DNA from: CAYRFF01 sp964436125
GTDB lineage: Bacteria; Bacteroidota; Bacteroidia; Chitinophagales; Saprospiraceae
DNA length: 64,000 nt
Direction: 5' to 3'
Assembly: GCA_964436125.1 (NCBI GenBank)
Contig: CAYTBT010000009.1
Location: forward strand, 35,840 to 99,839
Part shown: positions 24,080-33,486 of the stretch, piece by piece
How positions within the stretch are numbered: the stretch's first letter is position 1
Layout of the letters: each line of letters opens with the position of its first letter
The notes under the pieces: generated by a model
Told to the model about the DNA's origin: nothing
Databases searched by the model: none
What the model saw: only the letters and a program-made list of their open reading frames with translations
Program-made: the position numbers and the translations under genes

Positions 24080-26101
24080 TTAAAATTCATAGCTTATTTG
24101 AACGATTAAATTACGCCCTAATCGAGGCACTTGCATTATGTCCAAATGTTGGTGATATTTCTTGTCAAACACATTATTGAGCCTGAGGTTTACAAAGATG
24201 GAGCTTGTTTTTAAAGTAAATTCTTTACGTAAACCGATATTGGCGAGGAAATACGATGGAGTAGTGGACTCACCGTAGAATTCATGGTTCACATGCATTT
24301 GCGCAAGCGAGAATATTCCCTCGACATAGAAAGCGTAAGAACTGCGCTTATAAGTTAAGGAATTGCTGCTTTTAAAGGGTGGGATTAAAGGCAATGCGCG
24401 GTGTTTATTGTCGTAAGCATAGGTGAAAGAATTACTCGAGCCTATTCTGAGGTGCTCAATAATGTCTAGATTTATGTTAAAATCAGCTCCATATAGTCGT
24501 GCAGAAGGGAGGTTGTTGTACACCTTTACTCCGCTTGCACCGATCGTCATAGTGTTATAATTCTCATGGATAATACCGGTGATATAATCTTGAAAAAGAT
24601 AGGTAAAGACCTTGGCTTTTATGCGGAGCCGGGGGCTTGTGTATGTTGTGTTCAGACTGAGGTTCCAGGAGCTTTCCGGATGGAGATTGGGGTTGCCGAT
24701 GTAATCGTAATTGTCGGCTCTGTCAAAGAGATAGAATCCATACATTTCACGGAGCGATGGAGCGCGCATTCCTCGGGCAATCTGTGCAAATAAGGTCCAG
24801 TTGTCATTTAATTGTACTTCCGGATTGACAAAGAAGTTGCTGATGAGCTTAAATCTACCGAGATCGCCGGGATAAAAGCCGGAAAGCGTGTTTTCTCCTT
24901 GTTCTGTGTATAAAGACGAAGCATTGTTTTCAATCCTTCCACCGAATGTCACGGAAAATACGTCGGATATTATCTGGTGGTCGGTAAAGCTCAGGCCGAG
25001 GACTGAACGCTGGCCGTCCGGTATAGTAAGCATAAACATCTCATCGCCTGCATCGGGATACATCGTCATCTCCGCATGATATCTGTTTCTGTAGAAATCG
25101 AGTCGCAATGCAAGGTGATTCCTTTTTCCTAGGCTCCATTTGCTCTCTGAGTATAAGCCCATGGTTGTTGAGATACCGGGCATATCCATGTGCATCGGAA
25201 CCATTTCAGGCGGACGCTGTGTGTCATCCATGACGTGATGGATATGATTATAATAGACCTTGGTCTCCCAATGCGTCCATCCATTCCCATTGCCTTTAAA
25301 AATATATGTTAAAGAAGCAATATTGGCATTTGCGTAAGCTACATCCATTGTCAGAGCGGGATAGCCGATATCATAGCCTCTGTCTTGCAGATATTGTGCA
25401 GCGAGGATATGCTTGTCGGCAATTTTATACTTGGCAGAGATGCTGCCGTTCCACTTGTGGTATTGAGAGAAAAGAATCTCTTGGCCGCCACCGGCAGTAT
25501 AGTTTTCGGAACGTCGAAAAATTCCATTGATATTCATAGCAAATACCTTATTGCTGTATGAAATGGAGGCGAGGCTCTGAAGCGCATTTCCATTGCTATT
25601 ATATCCGACGCCGAGCCTGCCGGTCCAGGTGTCGGGAGCATTTAAGACAGGTTTAATCGTCCTGAAATTAAAACCACCGCCGATGCTGCTTCCATAGGAC
25701 TGAGCGTCCGAGCTATAGTTGATCGTGATACTTTTCAGATTATTGGGCTCGATATAGGAGCTTATCGGATCCATTTTGTCCGTACAAGCTCCAAATATTG
25801 CCATCCCATCAATTGAGAGATTAATCTGGGCACCATTCAAGCCTCTTACCGTCGGTTCCAGGGCAAAGTTTCCCCTGCGGATGAGACTGACTCCGGGCAC
25901 CTCATCGAGGAGTCGATGAATGGGAGCCTGAACCTTATTTTTATTCCCTTTGGTCTCTTCATTCAGATTTTCTGTACCATCGACAATAATAACCTCCTGG
26001 AGGCTGATCGGTTGCTTCGTCGTATCGCTCTGCGCCAGGGCAACGAAAGGTAAATAAAAGATAAAAAGTGCCAGAAGAACTCTCATGTTGAATAATTCCA
26101 T
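24080..26101 (-). CDS. TonB-dependent receptor, probably for a metal
   Basis: 673 aa. Signal peptide (VLLALFIFYLPFVALAQ), then a plug domain (LQEVIIVDGTENLNEE, VPGVSLIRRGNFALEPTVRGLNGAQINLSIDGM) and a 22-strand barrel ending in ...LGRNLIVQISYEF. It has no CarboxypepD-like N-terminal domain, unlike SusC. An extracellular-loop segment reads PPEMVPMHMDMPGISTTM, rich in Met and His, and the plug has IFGACTDKMDP. Together with the Met-rich YtkA-like gene immediately upstream this suggests copper. Its ATG at 26101 overlaps the stop of that gene by one base (TAATG), so the two are translationally coupled. Residue 6 (ATG 26086) is an alternative start. Confidence 0.9.
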   Translation of the reverse strand: MELFNMRVLLALFIFYLPFVALAQSDTTKQPISLQEVIIVDGTENLNEETKGNKNKVQAPIHRLLDEVPGVSLIRRGNFALEPTVRGLNGAQINLSIDGMAIFGACTDKMDPISSYIEPNNLKSITINYSSDAQSYGSSIGGGFNFRTIKPVLNAPDTWTGRLGVGYNSNGNALQSLASISYSNKVFAMNINGIFRRSENYTAGGGQEILFSQYHKWNGSISAKYKIADKHILAAQYLQDRGYDIGYPALTMDVAYANANIASLTYIFKGNGNGWTHWETKVYYNHIHHVMDDTQRPPEMVPMHMDMPGISTTMGLYSESKWSLGKRNHLALRLDFYRNRYHAEMTMYPDAGDEMFMLTIPDGQRSVLGLSFTDHQIISDVFSVTFGGRIENNASSLYTEQGENTLSGFYPGDLGRFKLISNFFVNPEVQLNDNWTLFAQIARGMRAPSLREMYGFYLFDRADNYDYIGNPNLHPESSWNLSLNTTYTSPRLRIKAKVFTYLFQDYITGIIHENYNTMTIGASGVKVYNNLPSARLYGADFNINLDIIEHLRIGSSNSFTYAYDNKHRALPLIPPFKSSNSLTYKRSSYAFYVEGIFSLAQMHVNHEFYGESTTPSYFLANIGLRKEFTLKTSSIFVNLRLNNVFDKKYHQHLDIMQVPRLGRNLIVQISYEF
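24297..24308 (+). repeat. ATTTGCGNAAGC word, copy 6
   Basis: Exact copy (N=C) inside the TonB-dependent receptor gene; the coding strand reads SLAQMH across it. Confidence 0.85.
25328..25339 (+). repeat. ATTTGCGNAAGC word, copy 7
   Basis: Exact copy (N=T) inside the TonB-dependent receptor gene, read as AYANAN on the coding strand and preceded by GGC on the word's own strand. Confidence 0.85.
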
Positions 26102-26913
26102 TAGAAATTAATATCCACGTAAGCACTATCGACAATAATTGCATTGTCCCTGCTTAGTTGAAAGTATAGCCTCCAGTCACCGGTCATCGTGAAATTCACC
26201 TTGCCGGTATAAACACCATTTCCTTGAGAGCTTGGATTGACATTGTTGGGCGAGCTGTGGCCCATTGATGTCATAATAGGATTCACTTCAATGTCAAATC
26301 CGTCATAAGTCGGGAAATTATGGAGTTCTTCTTGTTTATTTATGAGGATGGAGAAATCATTCATCCCCACTTCCCATTTTTTATGGGGCATGAGTGTGAG
26401 AACATAATTGATACTATCGCTTCCCGTATATGTTCCTGTGAGCTTGGTTTCTGATTGCTGTACGGTAAGTTCAATATCGGTTTCTTCTCCACCGATTGTT
26501 ACCGTGAGTTTCCAGTGCCCTATGGAAGAACTTGCCATTGTAAAGACGAGTCCTGCTTCATAGAGCTTACTTGAAGCGTTATATGTGGGTTGGATGAGAG
26601 GTGCTCCGTGTTCCATTCTCCCCATATCCATCATTAACTTCAGTTTCATATTGAGCTCTTCTAGGTAGTTTTCATCCTCATCTTGCACACTGAGATAAAC
26701 CGGATTGTAACCGGTAGTAAGACCTTCTTCGTTTTTCCATAAAGTAATGATTTTGCCGGAGGCGCTGGTGTCAGCTGCAATTTTACTCTTTTGGTCTATT
26801 CCCCCCTCGTCGATTATGACTTTGTCGTCTTTGTGGCAAGCGGAAAAGACCAATACGAGCATTGCGATTATCCCTATTGTAAACAGGGAATTGAAATTTT
26901 TTACGTAGTTCAT
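26101..26913 (-). CDS. Lipoprotein with two YtkA-like domains
   Basis: 270 aa with a lipoprotein signal (IGIIAMLVLVFSAC). Two beta-sandwich units are visible: residues about 50-150 (LTTGYNPVYLSVQDEDENYLEELNMKLKLMMDMGRMEHGAPLIQP, then GLVFTMASSSIGHWKLTVTI) and about 165-270 (IEVNPIMTSMGHSSPNN, then GKVNFTMTGDWRLYFQL). Both have the YtkA/FixH-like plan, and both hold a Met/His motif (MDMGRMEHG and MTSMGH) like those that bind copper in CopC- or YcnI-type proteins. The TonB-dependent receptor begins in its stop codon. First gene of the putative metal cluster. Confidence 0.85.
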   Translation of the reverse strand: MNYVKNFNSLFTIGIIAMLVLVFSACHKDDKVIIDEGGIDQKSKIAADTSASGKIITLWKNEEGLTTGYNPVYLSVQDEDENYLEELNMKLKLMMDMGRMEHGAPLIQPTYNASSKLYEAGLVFTMASSSIGHWKLTVTIGGEETDIELTVQQSETKLTGTYTGSDSINYVLTLMPHKKWEVGMNDFSILINKQEELHNFPTYDGFDIEVNPIMTSMGHSSPNNVNPSSQGNGVYTGKVNFTMTGDWRLYFQLSRDNAIIVDSAYVDINF

Positions 26914-26970
26914 TTTAACAGGTTTTTGATTTCTTCTTCGATTTCTGTGCAGAATACTTTCTACTATTTA

Positions 26971-26982
26971 GCTTTCGCAAAT
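26971..26982 (-). repeat. ATTTGCGNAAGC word, copy 8
   Basis: Exact copy (N=A), intergenic, in the leader between the YtkA-like gene and its promoter; followed by TAA. Confidence 0.85.
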
Positions 26983-27049
26983 GTCGAAAAGAATCCACAA
27001 TTTCAATCGGGGAAGAATTGTGAAATAATGCGTTTTGTTGGTTTTAAGA

Positions 27050-27081
27050 CAAAGGTATAGATTTTCCTACCTTACAGCACA
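27050..27081 (-). promoter_or_regulatory. Promoter of the metal cluster
   Basis: On the minus strand TACCTTTG (27050-27057) matches TAnnTTTG exactly; TGTG (27078-27081) stands 20 bp upstream as a weak -33 box. The leader to the YtkA-like ATG would be about 130 nt. Confidence 0.5.
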
Positions 27082-27285
27082 GGTAGATTGTATGATTCTT
27101 GTCATAATCCGGGTTGAACGGTGAGATACAAGAAGTAAGGAGCTAGGAGACAGAAGCAATGGGTGAATGCTTCAGGAGGATTTCAGATATTTTACAATAT
27201 CCGGTGGATATGCTTAACCGGCTCAATCTCTTGTATGTGGCTTCTTTGCCTTTCCGGTTTCTCTTAAAATATGTGGGTAATGAAG

Positions 27286-27948
27286 CTAGGAATTGCGATT
27301 GTTTTCTACCGTCAGTCCGGCGGAATAGGCCTTATGGAGTGTTTTAAGCATAAGTTCCACGGATTGGGCGCCTTGAATTGCGTATTTCTCATCGAATAAA
27401 AAGAAAGGAACACCTTGAATACCTATGAGCTGTGCCTGATATTCATCATATCTTACTTCTTGAGAAAACCGGTCAGAATTAACTACCTTTTCTGCATCAC
27501 TTTCATTTAAACCGGAATCTACGGCAAGTTTTACGAGTGTATCTACATTGTCGATATTCAGACCATTTAAAAAATGCGCTTCAAAGAGGAGCTTAATCAA
27601 ATATTCCCCGCGGTCTTGAGTTATTGCATATTGGATTAAACGATGCGCATTGAAGGAATTGGCGACGATGGCATCCTTGATATTGAATGATATCCCCATT
27701 TCTTCACCCATTGAATACACTTGTTTAAACATAGCCATGGCTTCAGCCTCACCGATGCCTTTTTTATTCATGAAATGCTCTATGTAGTTCACGGGCTTCT
27801 CGAGCTTGAGTTCCGGGTTGAGTTCATAGCTATGCCATTGAACTACAACTTCCTGACGATGCTCAAAATTTTTGAGAGCTTTTTCAAATTTTTTCTTCCC
27901 GATAAAACAAAAAGGGCACCTAATGTCTGACCAGATATCTACTTTCAT
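27286..27948 (-). CDS. DsbA family oxidoreductase, FrnE-like
   Basis: 220 aa with no signal peptide. The start MKVDIWSDIRCPFCFIGKKKFEKAL places the CPFC redox pair at 11-14, followed by VQWHSYELNPEL, MGISFNIKDAIVANSFNAHRLIQYA and the cis-Pro segment IQGVPFFLFDEKYAIQGAQS, all typical for the FrnE/2-hydroxychromene isomerase-like branch of DsbA. It probably acts in cytoplasmic thiol-disulfide chemistry or oxidative stress resistance. Stand-alone gene upstream of the metal cluster. Confidence 0.93.
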   Translation of the reverse strand: MKVDIWSDIRCPFCFIGKKKFEKALKNFEHRQEVVVQWHSYELNPELKLEKPVNYIEHFMNKKGIGEAEAMAMFKQVYSMGEEMGISFNIKDAIVANSFNAHRLIQYAITQDRGEYLIKLLFEAHFLNGLNIDNVDTLVKLAVDSGLNESDAEKVVNSDRFSQEVRYDEYQAQLIGIQGVPFFLFDEKYAIQGAQSVELMLKTLHKAYSAGLTVENNRNS

Positions 27949-28107
27949 GATTTTAATGTTGTAGGTAATTCAGATGTTAAAATCTTGTATAAAATTATAA
28001 GTGCATAAACGCGAGACGATAAGAATATGAATGCGCATACATAGAGTAAGAACAAGAAGGGAGAGATAAAGTTTCTGAGAGGCTTTACTTGAAGGGGAGA
28101 AATAAAA

Positions 28108-28147
28108 AAGCTTTCCGGGAGACCGAGAAAGGTGCCACGGAAAGCTT
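28108..28147 (-). terminator. Intrinsic terminator of the SusCD operon
   Basis: A perfect 10-bp stem, AAGCTTTCCG with CGGAAAGCTT, around a 20-base loop, followed on the minus strand by a run of six T. It lies 25 bp beyond the stop of the last lipoprotein gene. Confidence 0.85.
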
Positions 28148-28171
28148 ATGATTCACTTATTGACAGTCTTA

Positions 28172-28612
28172 TTACTCTACTGCAATAGACGTTGTAGCGT
28201 CCTTGGTAAGATCGTTAACCGTCCTTACGACTGCTCTGAAGTTCAGAACCGTACCGGAAGTGCCGGCCGGGATCTTGTATTCGATAGACTGAAGCCAAGC
28301 TTCGCTATCGTGATCGAATGTCGGATTGTAAGGAGCTTTTTTAAGTAAGATCTCTGTAGAGTCTTCAACTTTATAAAACTCAAGCTGCTTTACTTCGTCT
28401 CTTGACCAGAAGAGTAGGCTTAGCTCAGCTGTACCACCTTCAACAAAAGAGGAATCTTGTACCGGAGTAGCATAGAATTCTTGAATTACGGGATAATAAG
28501 TCCCCCCTTTCTTGATATTTTCATCTAGCCAGTACGGATTATCTTTATAACAAGCGGTCAATGAGATAAAGAGAAGCGCTAGTAATACTGTTGTATATTT
28601 AGTAATATTCAT
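28172..28612 (-). CDS. Small lipoprotein in the SusCD operon
   Basis: 146 aa with a lipoprotein signal (VLLALLFISLTAC, Cys at 21). The mature part is beta-rich and looks like one immunoglobulin-like sandwich (AELSLLFWSRDEVKQLEFYKVED, LNFRAVVRTVNDL). I do not recognise the family. It is 18 bp downstream of the SusD-like gene and followed by the operon terminator, so it is the third surface protein of this uptake system and may bind ligand or support the SusCD complex. Confidence 0.8.
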   Translation of the reverse strand: MNITKYTTVLLALLFISLTACYKDNPYWLDENIKKGGTYYPVIQEFYATPVQDSSFVEGGTAELSLLFWSRDEVKQLEFYKVEDSTEILLKKAPYNPTFDHDSEAWLQSIEYKIPAGTSGTVLNFRAVVRTVNDLTKDATTSIAVE

Positions 28613-28630
28613 AGTTTAAATTTTATTATT

Positions 28631-30028
28631 TTATTTATCCTTCCACATTTTTTCGGTGAAATCCTTTTTATTGGCCTGCCAGTTGGCGGCATTTCTACTC
28701 TGCTCTGAAGTAGGATATAGTGCCCGATAGGCTGGTACTGAACGCCCATTTAAATTAGGCTCGACAAAGCCCTTATAGAGGTCAGCATCATAGCCATATC
28801 TACGCATATCGTTCCATGCTTCAGGATTGAAGACAGTTGCAATGTATTTTTCCTTCAAGATATGCTCGAGGTCCACACTTGCAACAGCCGGATCAGTCAC
28901 ATAATCTGTAATAAGGCTATCACTTTCTACGCCTACTTTATGCATATTGGCAGTAATTCCTGCAACATAAGCAGTCTGTGCGCGGCCAGCATCTGTATTT
29001 AAGGAAACTTCAGCTTCAATGAATTTCAATTCAGCGTAGGACATGATAATTAAAGGCGCCGTAGGCTGCATATAGAATGTTTCCTTGGTCGGAAGGGCAT
29101 TGTATAAGGTGTCATTGATATATGAAGCAAGTCCGATATACTTAGCGTTCTCGCCTTCTTCATTATAAGCGATATAAGGAAGACGCGGGTCAATAACATC
29201 GTATTTTTCTCCATTCATTAAGTCCATGAAGAATTTACCATAAACTTGGGTAGCGATGGATTGTTCCATTAAGGCAGCAATACCGCTATACCATGGATTG
29301 ACAAAATTCTCAAAGTAAACTAGCTGAAAGTCATCATCATTGGATGTGAAACCCTGATCGACTTCCTTTAAGATGTCAGCAGAAGTAACACCTTGTCCTT
29401 TATCCAAGATGTGGAGCATATAACGCGCTTTTAAACTATGAGCGAGCTTTGCCCATTTAGTCATATCACCATGATAGAACAAGTCATCCGTAGAAGGAGC
29501 AAATTTGGACTCCTCAGCATTTACGAGTTTTATGCCTTGATCGAGAAGGGATAAAATCTGCTTGTAAATAGATTCTTGCGTATCATATTTAGGTGTAATA
29601 TTGTCTGACTCACCGAGCGCATCCGAATAAGGAGCATTTTCAAAGCAGTCAGTCAAAAGTCCCAAATTAACAGCTTCCAGAATTTTGGCTATGCCTTCAT
29701 AATGCGGAGATTCTTTCTCCTGAGCGAGGCTTTCAATCTTTTTCAGATTTGTTAAGCAGGACAGATAAACCTCTGACCATACACCCGACATGTGAAATAA
29801 CTGGTAATAACCAGCTTGAACATTGTCGAGGTGATGTGTTGCTAGCATTGCCGATCTACCGGCACTATATTGGGCGTCACTCGTTGCTTCACAGACTGTA
29901 GGAAGGAGGATTTTCATAGAAACCTCATCGTCCTTTATCCGCGTCGGATCGTTGTTCACATCCAAGATGTCACTGCATGAAAACAGGAGTAGAGCACACC
30001 CGATAATTGTATATTGTAAGTATTTCAT
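28631..30028 (-). CDS. SusD/RagB-like nutrient-binding lipoprotein
   Basis: 465 aa. Lipoprotein signal (IIGCALLLFSCSDILDVNNDPTRI), then the SusD-like alpha-helical scaffold with TPR-type helices (HSLKARYMLHIL, MSYAELKFIEAEVSL, LEHILKEKYIATVFNPEAWNDMRRYGYD). The order fits the SusD/RagB-like group with DVNNDPN-type N-termini. It forms the lid on the SusC barrel at the cell surface and binds the ligand. The ligand is unknown: no glycoside hydrolase or peptidase is in the operon. Confidence 0.95.
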   Translation of the reverse strand: MKYLQYTIIGCALLLFSCSDILDVNNDPTRIKDDEVSMKILLPTVCEATSDAQYSAGRSAMLATHHLDNVQAGYYQLFHMSGVWSEVYLSCLTNLKKIESLAQEKESPHYEGIAKILEAVNLGLLTDCFENAPYSDALGESDNITPKYDTQESIYKQILSLLDQGIKLVNAEESKFAPSTDDLFYHGDMTKWAKLAHSLKARYMLHILDKGQGVTSADILKEVDQGFTSNDDDFQLVYFENFVNPWYSGIAALMEQSIATQVYGKFFMDLMNGEKYDVIDPRLPYIAYNEEGENAKYIGLASYINDTLYNALPTKETFYMQPTAPLIIMSYAELKFIEAEVSLNTDAGRAQTAYVAGITANMHKVGVESDSLITDYVTDPAVASVDLEHILKEKYIATVFNPEAWNDMRRYGYDADLYKGFVEPNLNGRSVPAYRALYPTSEQSRNAANWQANKKDFTEKMWKDK

Positions 30029-30048
30029 ATACTGATATCTTTTATATT

Positions 30049-33000
30049 TTAAAGTGTAATATTTATTTTGAACTTATAGCTTTTCGAATTAGGCGTTCTG
30101 AAGCCCATGAATCCGTATATACTACTGCTTGCGCCGAAGAAATTGGATTCCGGATCCCATCCTCTAAATGGTGTATCGAGGAAGAGATTATTACCGATTA
30201 ACGAAATTCTAATAGCGGAAATTCCCTTCACATTTAACTTGTCCATAGGCAAGCTATAGGAAAGGCTTATATTCCTTAATCTCAGCCAGTCAGAAGGCTG
30301 CAAGAGCGCTTCCGGTGCATAACGGAGTCGATTAGTTCCTCTATAGAAACCGGCAGGTGTTATTTCTGTTTCCTGCGTATTTTCTTCATAGATAGGATTG
30401 CCATTGTCATCAACACCGACTTGCTGTACTCCTTTAAATACAACGCTCTGATAACGTCCGAGTGTTGCTTTCAACTGACCATTGTCCATACTATAAGGTC
30501 TCATGATATCGATAGTATGACCGCCCTTCTTCCATTCAAGTAGGAAAGACAAGCTAATTCCTTTATAAGTGAAATGGTTTCTCAGACCCGCGATAAAGTC
30601 GGGAAGAGCATTTCCCATATACACAAAGGTATCTTGATTTAAAGTCGGTAATCCCATATCGTCGAGGATGAGTCTTCCATCATCTGTTCTGTTGAATGGC
30701 TTTCCATACATATCACCTACACGTCCACCTTCTACATATTTATACTGGACGTTTCTTAAGGTAGTAAGAACGATTTCATTCTTATCTCCTCCTGTGCTTA
30801 TCTTATCGATATAAGCTCTGTTCATACTCCAGTTAATGGAAGCTGACCAGTTGAATCCGTCCCTGTTTTCACTCTTAAAGATGTCACCGTACAGCATAGC
30901 TTCAACACCGTAATTGTGCATAGAACCTGCATTAGTCGTATATCTGGATATTCCGGAAGCATTACTTACCGGCACCGGAAGAATCATATCCTCAAGTTTT
31001 CCGGTATAGTAACTGAGATCCACACCTAATCTATTTTTCAAGAAACGTGCATTTAATCCGAATTCCATTGACTTGGAGAACTCTGGTCTGAGGTTCTGGT
31101 CACCGATAAAAGTACCGGCGTGATATCCGATTACTTCACCGAATGGGAATCGAGATGTACGTGAGTAGTATCTTCCTACGACATAAGGCTGTGCGTCTTT
31201 ACCGGTAATTGCGTAGGATGCTCTTAATTTCAAGAATGACATTGCTTCAGGCAAGTCAAATGACTCTGATAGTATCCATGATAAACTTGCGGAAGGGAAG
31301 AAATATGAACGATTTCCTACAGGTAAAGTAGAAGACCAGTCATTTCGTCCTGTCAATGTCAAGTATAAGAAGTCTCTGAACCCAAGGTTTGCCTCTGCAT
31401 AAATCGCAGGGTTTACATACCGTACTATGCTGTTGCTCTGCTCAAGCTCATTTACACTATTTAAATTAAAGAAATCTTCAACCTCAAATTCTTTTCCTAT
31501 CACACTAAGTACTTCCAGATTCTTGGTATATAAATATTGCCCTAGAGTTGCTCCGAAGGAGAAATCATCTGAAAAGCGCGTATTGTAATTTAAAGAAAGA
31601 TTGGAAGTGAGGACTCTTGATTTTATGTTACTGTGAACAAGAAATCCGTAAGGAGGTCCATTTACACCGGATTGTCCTTCATCTGATTCCGGTGGCACGA
31701 TCCGTTTTCTTCCATTGTCGTAATAGTCAAGTCCGAGGACATATTTTACATTTAATCCATTGAGGATTCTGTAGTTGATATGCGTGCTTCCTATCAGGCG
31801 ATTAACATTGCTGAAGTTTTTTACGTGCTCGGCTAGGTATAAAGGGTGATCGATGATACCAGCGAACACATTTCCGCCATAGGTATAAGGTTTGTTATAG
31901 TGATTTACGTCAGCAGTGACTGGCATATATGCCAAGACATTCATAATTGATTTTCTACCTTCATGAGGTGTATTGGCGTCGCTGTTTGCGTACATAATCT
32001 GCCCTGAAACATCCAATCTATCACTTAATTTATACTTGGCATTAAGTGAGAAATTAGTTTTCTTATAGTAAGATTCAGGAATTATACCTGATTCCTGGAA
32101 ATGTGCAGCAGATAGACGATAATTAAATCTGTCGTTTCCTGCCGTAACAGATGCACCGAAATCATAGGAATTACCCACCTTGTAAAAGTCCTTATAAATA
32201 TTACTCGGCGTTGAGTAAGTTTTTCCCGGAACGACTTCGACACCCCAGCTATCCCACAAGAAGGAACGCTTCTTGGAAGTACTTCTATGTCCGTCGATGA
32301 ATGAAGTCTGTACCTCCGGAAATTTATTTACTTTTCTCCAGCCCATTCCGTAATAGAGGTTTACTTTAGGTTCACCGCTCTGTCCTTTTTTGGTAGTAAT
32401 AATAACTGCTCCATTGGAAGCTCTTACACCATACAATGCTGTTGCAGCTGCACCTTTCAAGATGCTTATCGAAGCGATATCAGCAGGATTAATGTCAATA
32501 AGTCTATTACTTACGGAAGTCTGCGTCGCATTTCCTGTAGAAAAGCCATAGCTTACTCCGTCGGGAACCGTAGCAGTTACAATCGGGTTGTCGCTTACCT
32601 CGATTCCGTCAATGACGACAAGCGGTCGGTTACTACGATTGGGGTTTATGGATGTAACACCTCTGATAAGGAAGTTCATTCCTGAACCTACAGCACCACT
32701 TGTGCTTGTAACGAGGACACCCGGCGTTCTACCTTGCAATGCCGCGACGACATTGGTTTCACCGGTCTGCTCGAGTTCTTCTGCACCTATCTGATCGACG
32801 GCATAACCGAGCTTCTTCTTTTCTCTGCTCATACCTAGAGCCGTTACGACAACCTCGCCGAGAGACTCTCCGGTTTCCATAGATACATTGATGGTTGTCC
32901 GTCCGTTTACTTCTACAACTTTATCTTGATATCCTATATATGAATAGATAAGTGTTGCGTCAGACGATACTTGTATTGAATAATTACCTTCAAAGTCAGT

Positions 33001-33168
33001 AATAGTTCCTTGGTTGCTTGATTGAACAGTGACGTTTGCACCCACTAAGGGATCGCCATCTGTCGACGTGACTTGTCCAGTCACCGTTATTGTTTCTTGT
33101 GCCATTACACTTACTGACATCGTAAGAAATAGCCCAAGAAATAAATGTAATAAGTAGTTGTTTTTCAT
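30049..33168 (-). CDS. SusC/RagA-type TonB-linked outer membrane protein
   Basis: 1039 aa. Signal peptide ending VMAQ, a carboxypeptidase D regulatory-like domain (about 27-103, VTSTDGDPLVGANVTVQ and ATLIYSYIGYQDKVVEV), a TonB-dependent plug with the SusC hallmark (GEVVVTALGMSREKKKLGYAV; PADIASISILKGAAATALYGVRASNGAVIITTKKG) and a barrel ending in KSYKFKINITL. It imports a ligand delivered by the SusD-like partner, with energy from TonB-ExbBD. First gene of a three-gene operon, with the SusD-like gene 20 bp downstream and a good promoter upstream. Confidence 0.96.
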   Translation of the reverse strand: MKNNYLLHLFLGLFLTMSVSVMAQETITVTGQVTSTDGDPLVGANVTVQSSNQGTITDFEGNYSIQVSSDATLIYSYIGYQDKVVEVNGRTTINVSMETGESLGEVVVTALGMSREKKKLGYAVDQIGAEELEQTGETNVVAALQGRTPGVLVTSTSGAVGSGMNFLIRGVTSINPNRSNRPLVVIDGIEVSDNPIVTATVPDGVSYGFSTGNATQTSVSNRLIDINPADIASISILKGAAATALYGVRASNGAVIITTKKGQSGEPKVNLYYGMGWRKVNKFPEVQTSFIDGHRSTSKKRSFLWDSWGVEVVPGKTYSTPSNIYKDFYKVGNSYDFGASVTAGNDRFNYRLSAAHFQESGIIPESYYKKTNFSLNAKYKLSDRLDVSGQIMYANSDANTPHEGRKSIMNVLAYMPVTADVNHYNKPYTYGGNVFAGIIDHPLYLAEHVKNFSNVNRLIGSTHINYRILNGLNVKYVLGLDYYDNGRKRIVPPESDEGQSGVNGPPYGFLVHSNIKSRVLTSNLSLNYNTRFSDDFSFGATLGQYLYTKNLEVLSVIGKEFEVEDFFNLNSVNELEQSNSIVRYVNPAIYAEANLGFRDFLYLTLTGRNDWSSTLPVGNRSYFFPSASLSWILSESFDLPEAMSFLKLRASYAITGKDAQPYVVGRYYSRTSRFPFGEVIGYHAGTFIGDQNLRPEFSKSMEFGLNARFLKNRLGVDLSYYTGKLEDMILPVPVSNASGISRYTTNAGSMHNYGVEAMLYGDIFKSENRDGFNWSASINWSMNRAYIDKISTGGDKNEIVLTTLRNVQYKYVEGGRVGDMYGKPFNRTDDGRLILDDMGLPTLNQDTFVYMGNALPDFIAGLRNHFTYKGISLSFLLEWKKGGHTIDIMRPYSMDNGQLKATLGRYQSVVFKGVQQVGVDDNGNPIYEENTQETEITPAGFYRGTNRLRYAPEALLQPSDWLRLRNISLSYSLPMDKLNVKGISAIRISLIGNNLFLDTPFRGWDPESNFFGASSSIYGFMGFRTPNSKSYKFKINITL

Positions 33169-33486
33169 ATGAATTTCATTGGGTGAATAAATGTGCGCAT
33201 AAATTTATTATAATTTTATTACAATGCAAATAATCACCGTATTCTTTTCAAGACCTCGGTTTATCCGCTTGCATATTGATTTCTTATGCAACAATAGATT
33301 GTCGTAGAGAATTAATCTCAATTGATTTATTTATCTGTAATTGCTATAGAAAAACGATAATCTGCAAAGTTTGCGGCAAATAACTTATATGAATTTTTTC
33401 TGATATATATGTGCATAAGGTGCATGAATAAGCTCATTCTTCAAGGAAACCATAAAGCTTATCCATCCTTTCCGATGAAACCGGGC
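33169..33486. other. Intergenic region upstream of the SusC gene
   Basis: Contains the SusC promoter. No sigma/anti-sigma genes and no other coding sequence are visible. Confidence 0.5.
33200..33230 (-). promoter_or_regulatory. Promoter of the SusCD operon
   Basis: On the minus strand TTTG (33227-33230), 19 bp, then TAAATTTA (33200-33207): the Bacteroidota TTTG-N19-TAnnTTTG consensus with one mismatch in the last base. The transcript would start about 25 bp before the SusC ATG. Confidence 0.65.

Larger units (their letters stand above)
26914..27285. other. Intergenic region upstream of the metal cluster
   Basis: Contains one ATTTGCGNAAGC word and a promoter for the YtkA-like gene. A 62-codon frame at 27159 (+) has no support as a gene. 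Confidence 0.5.
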
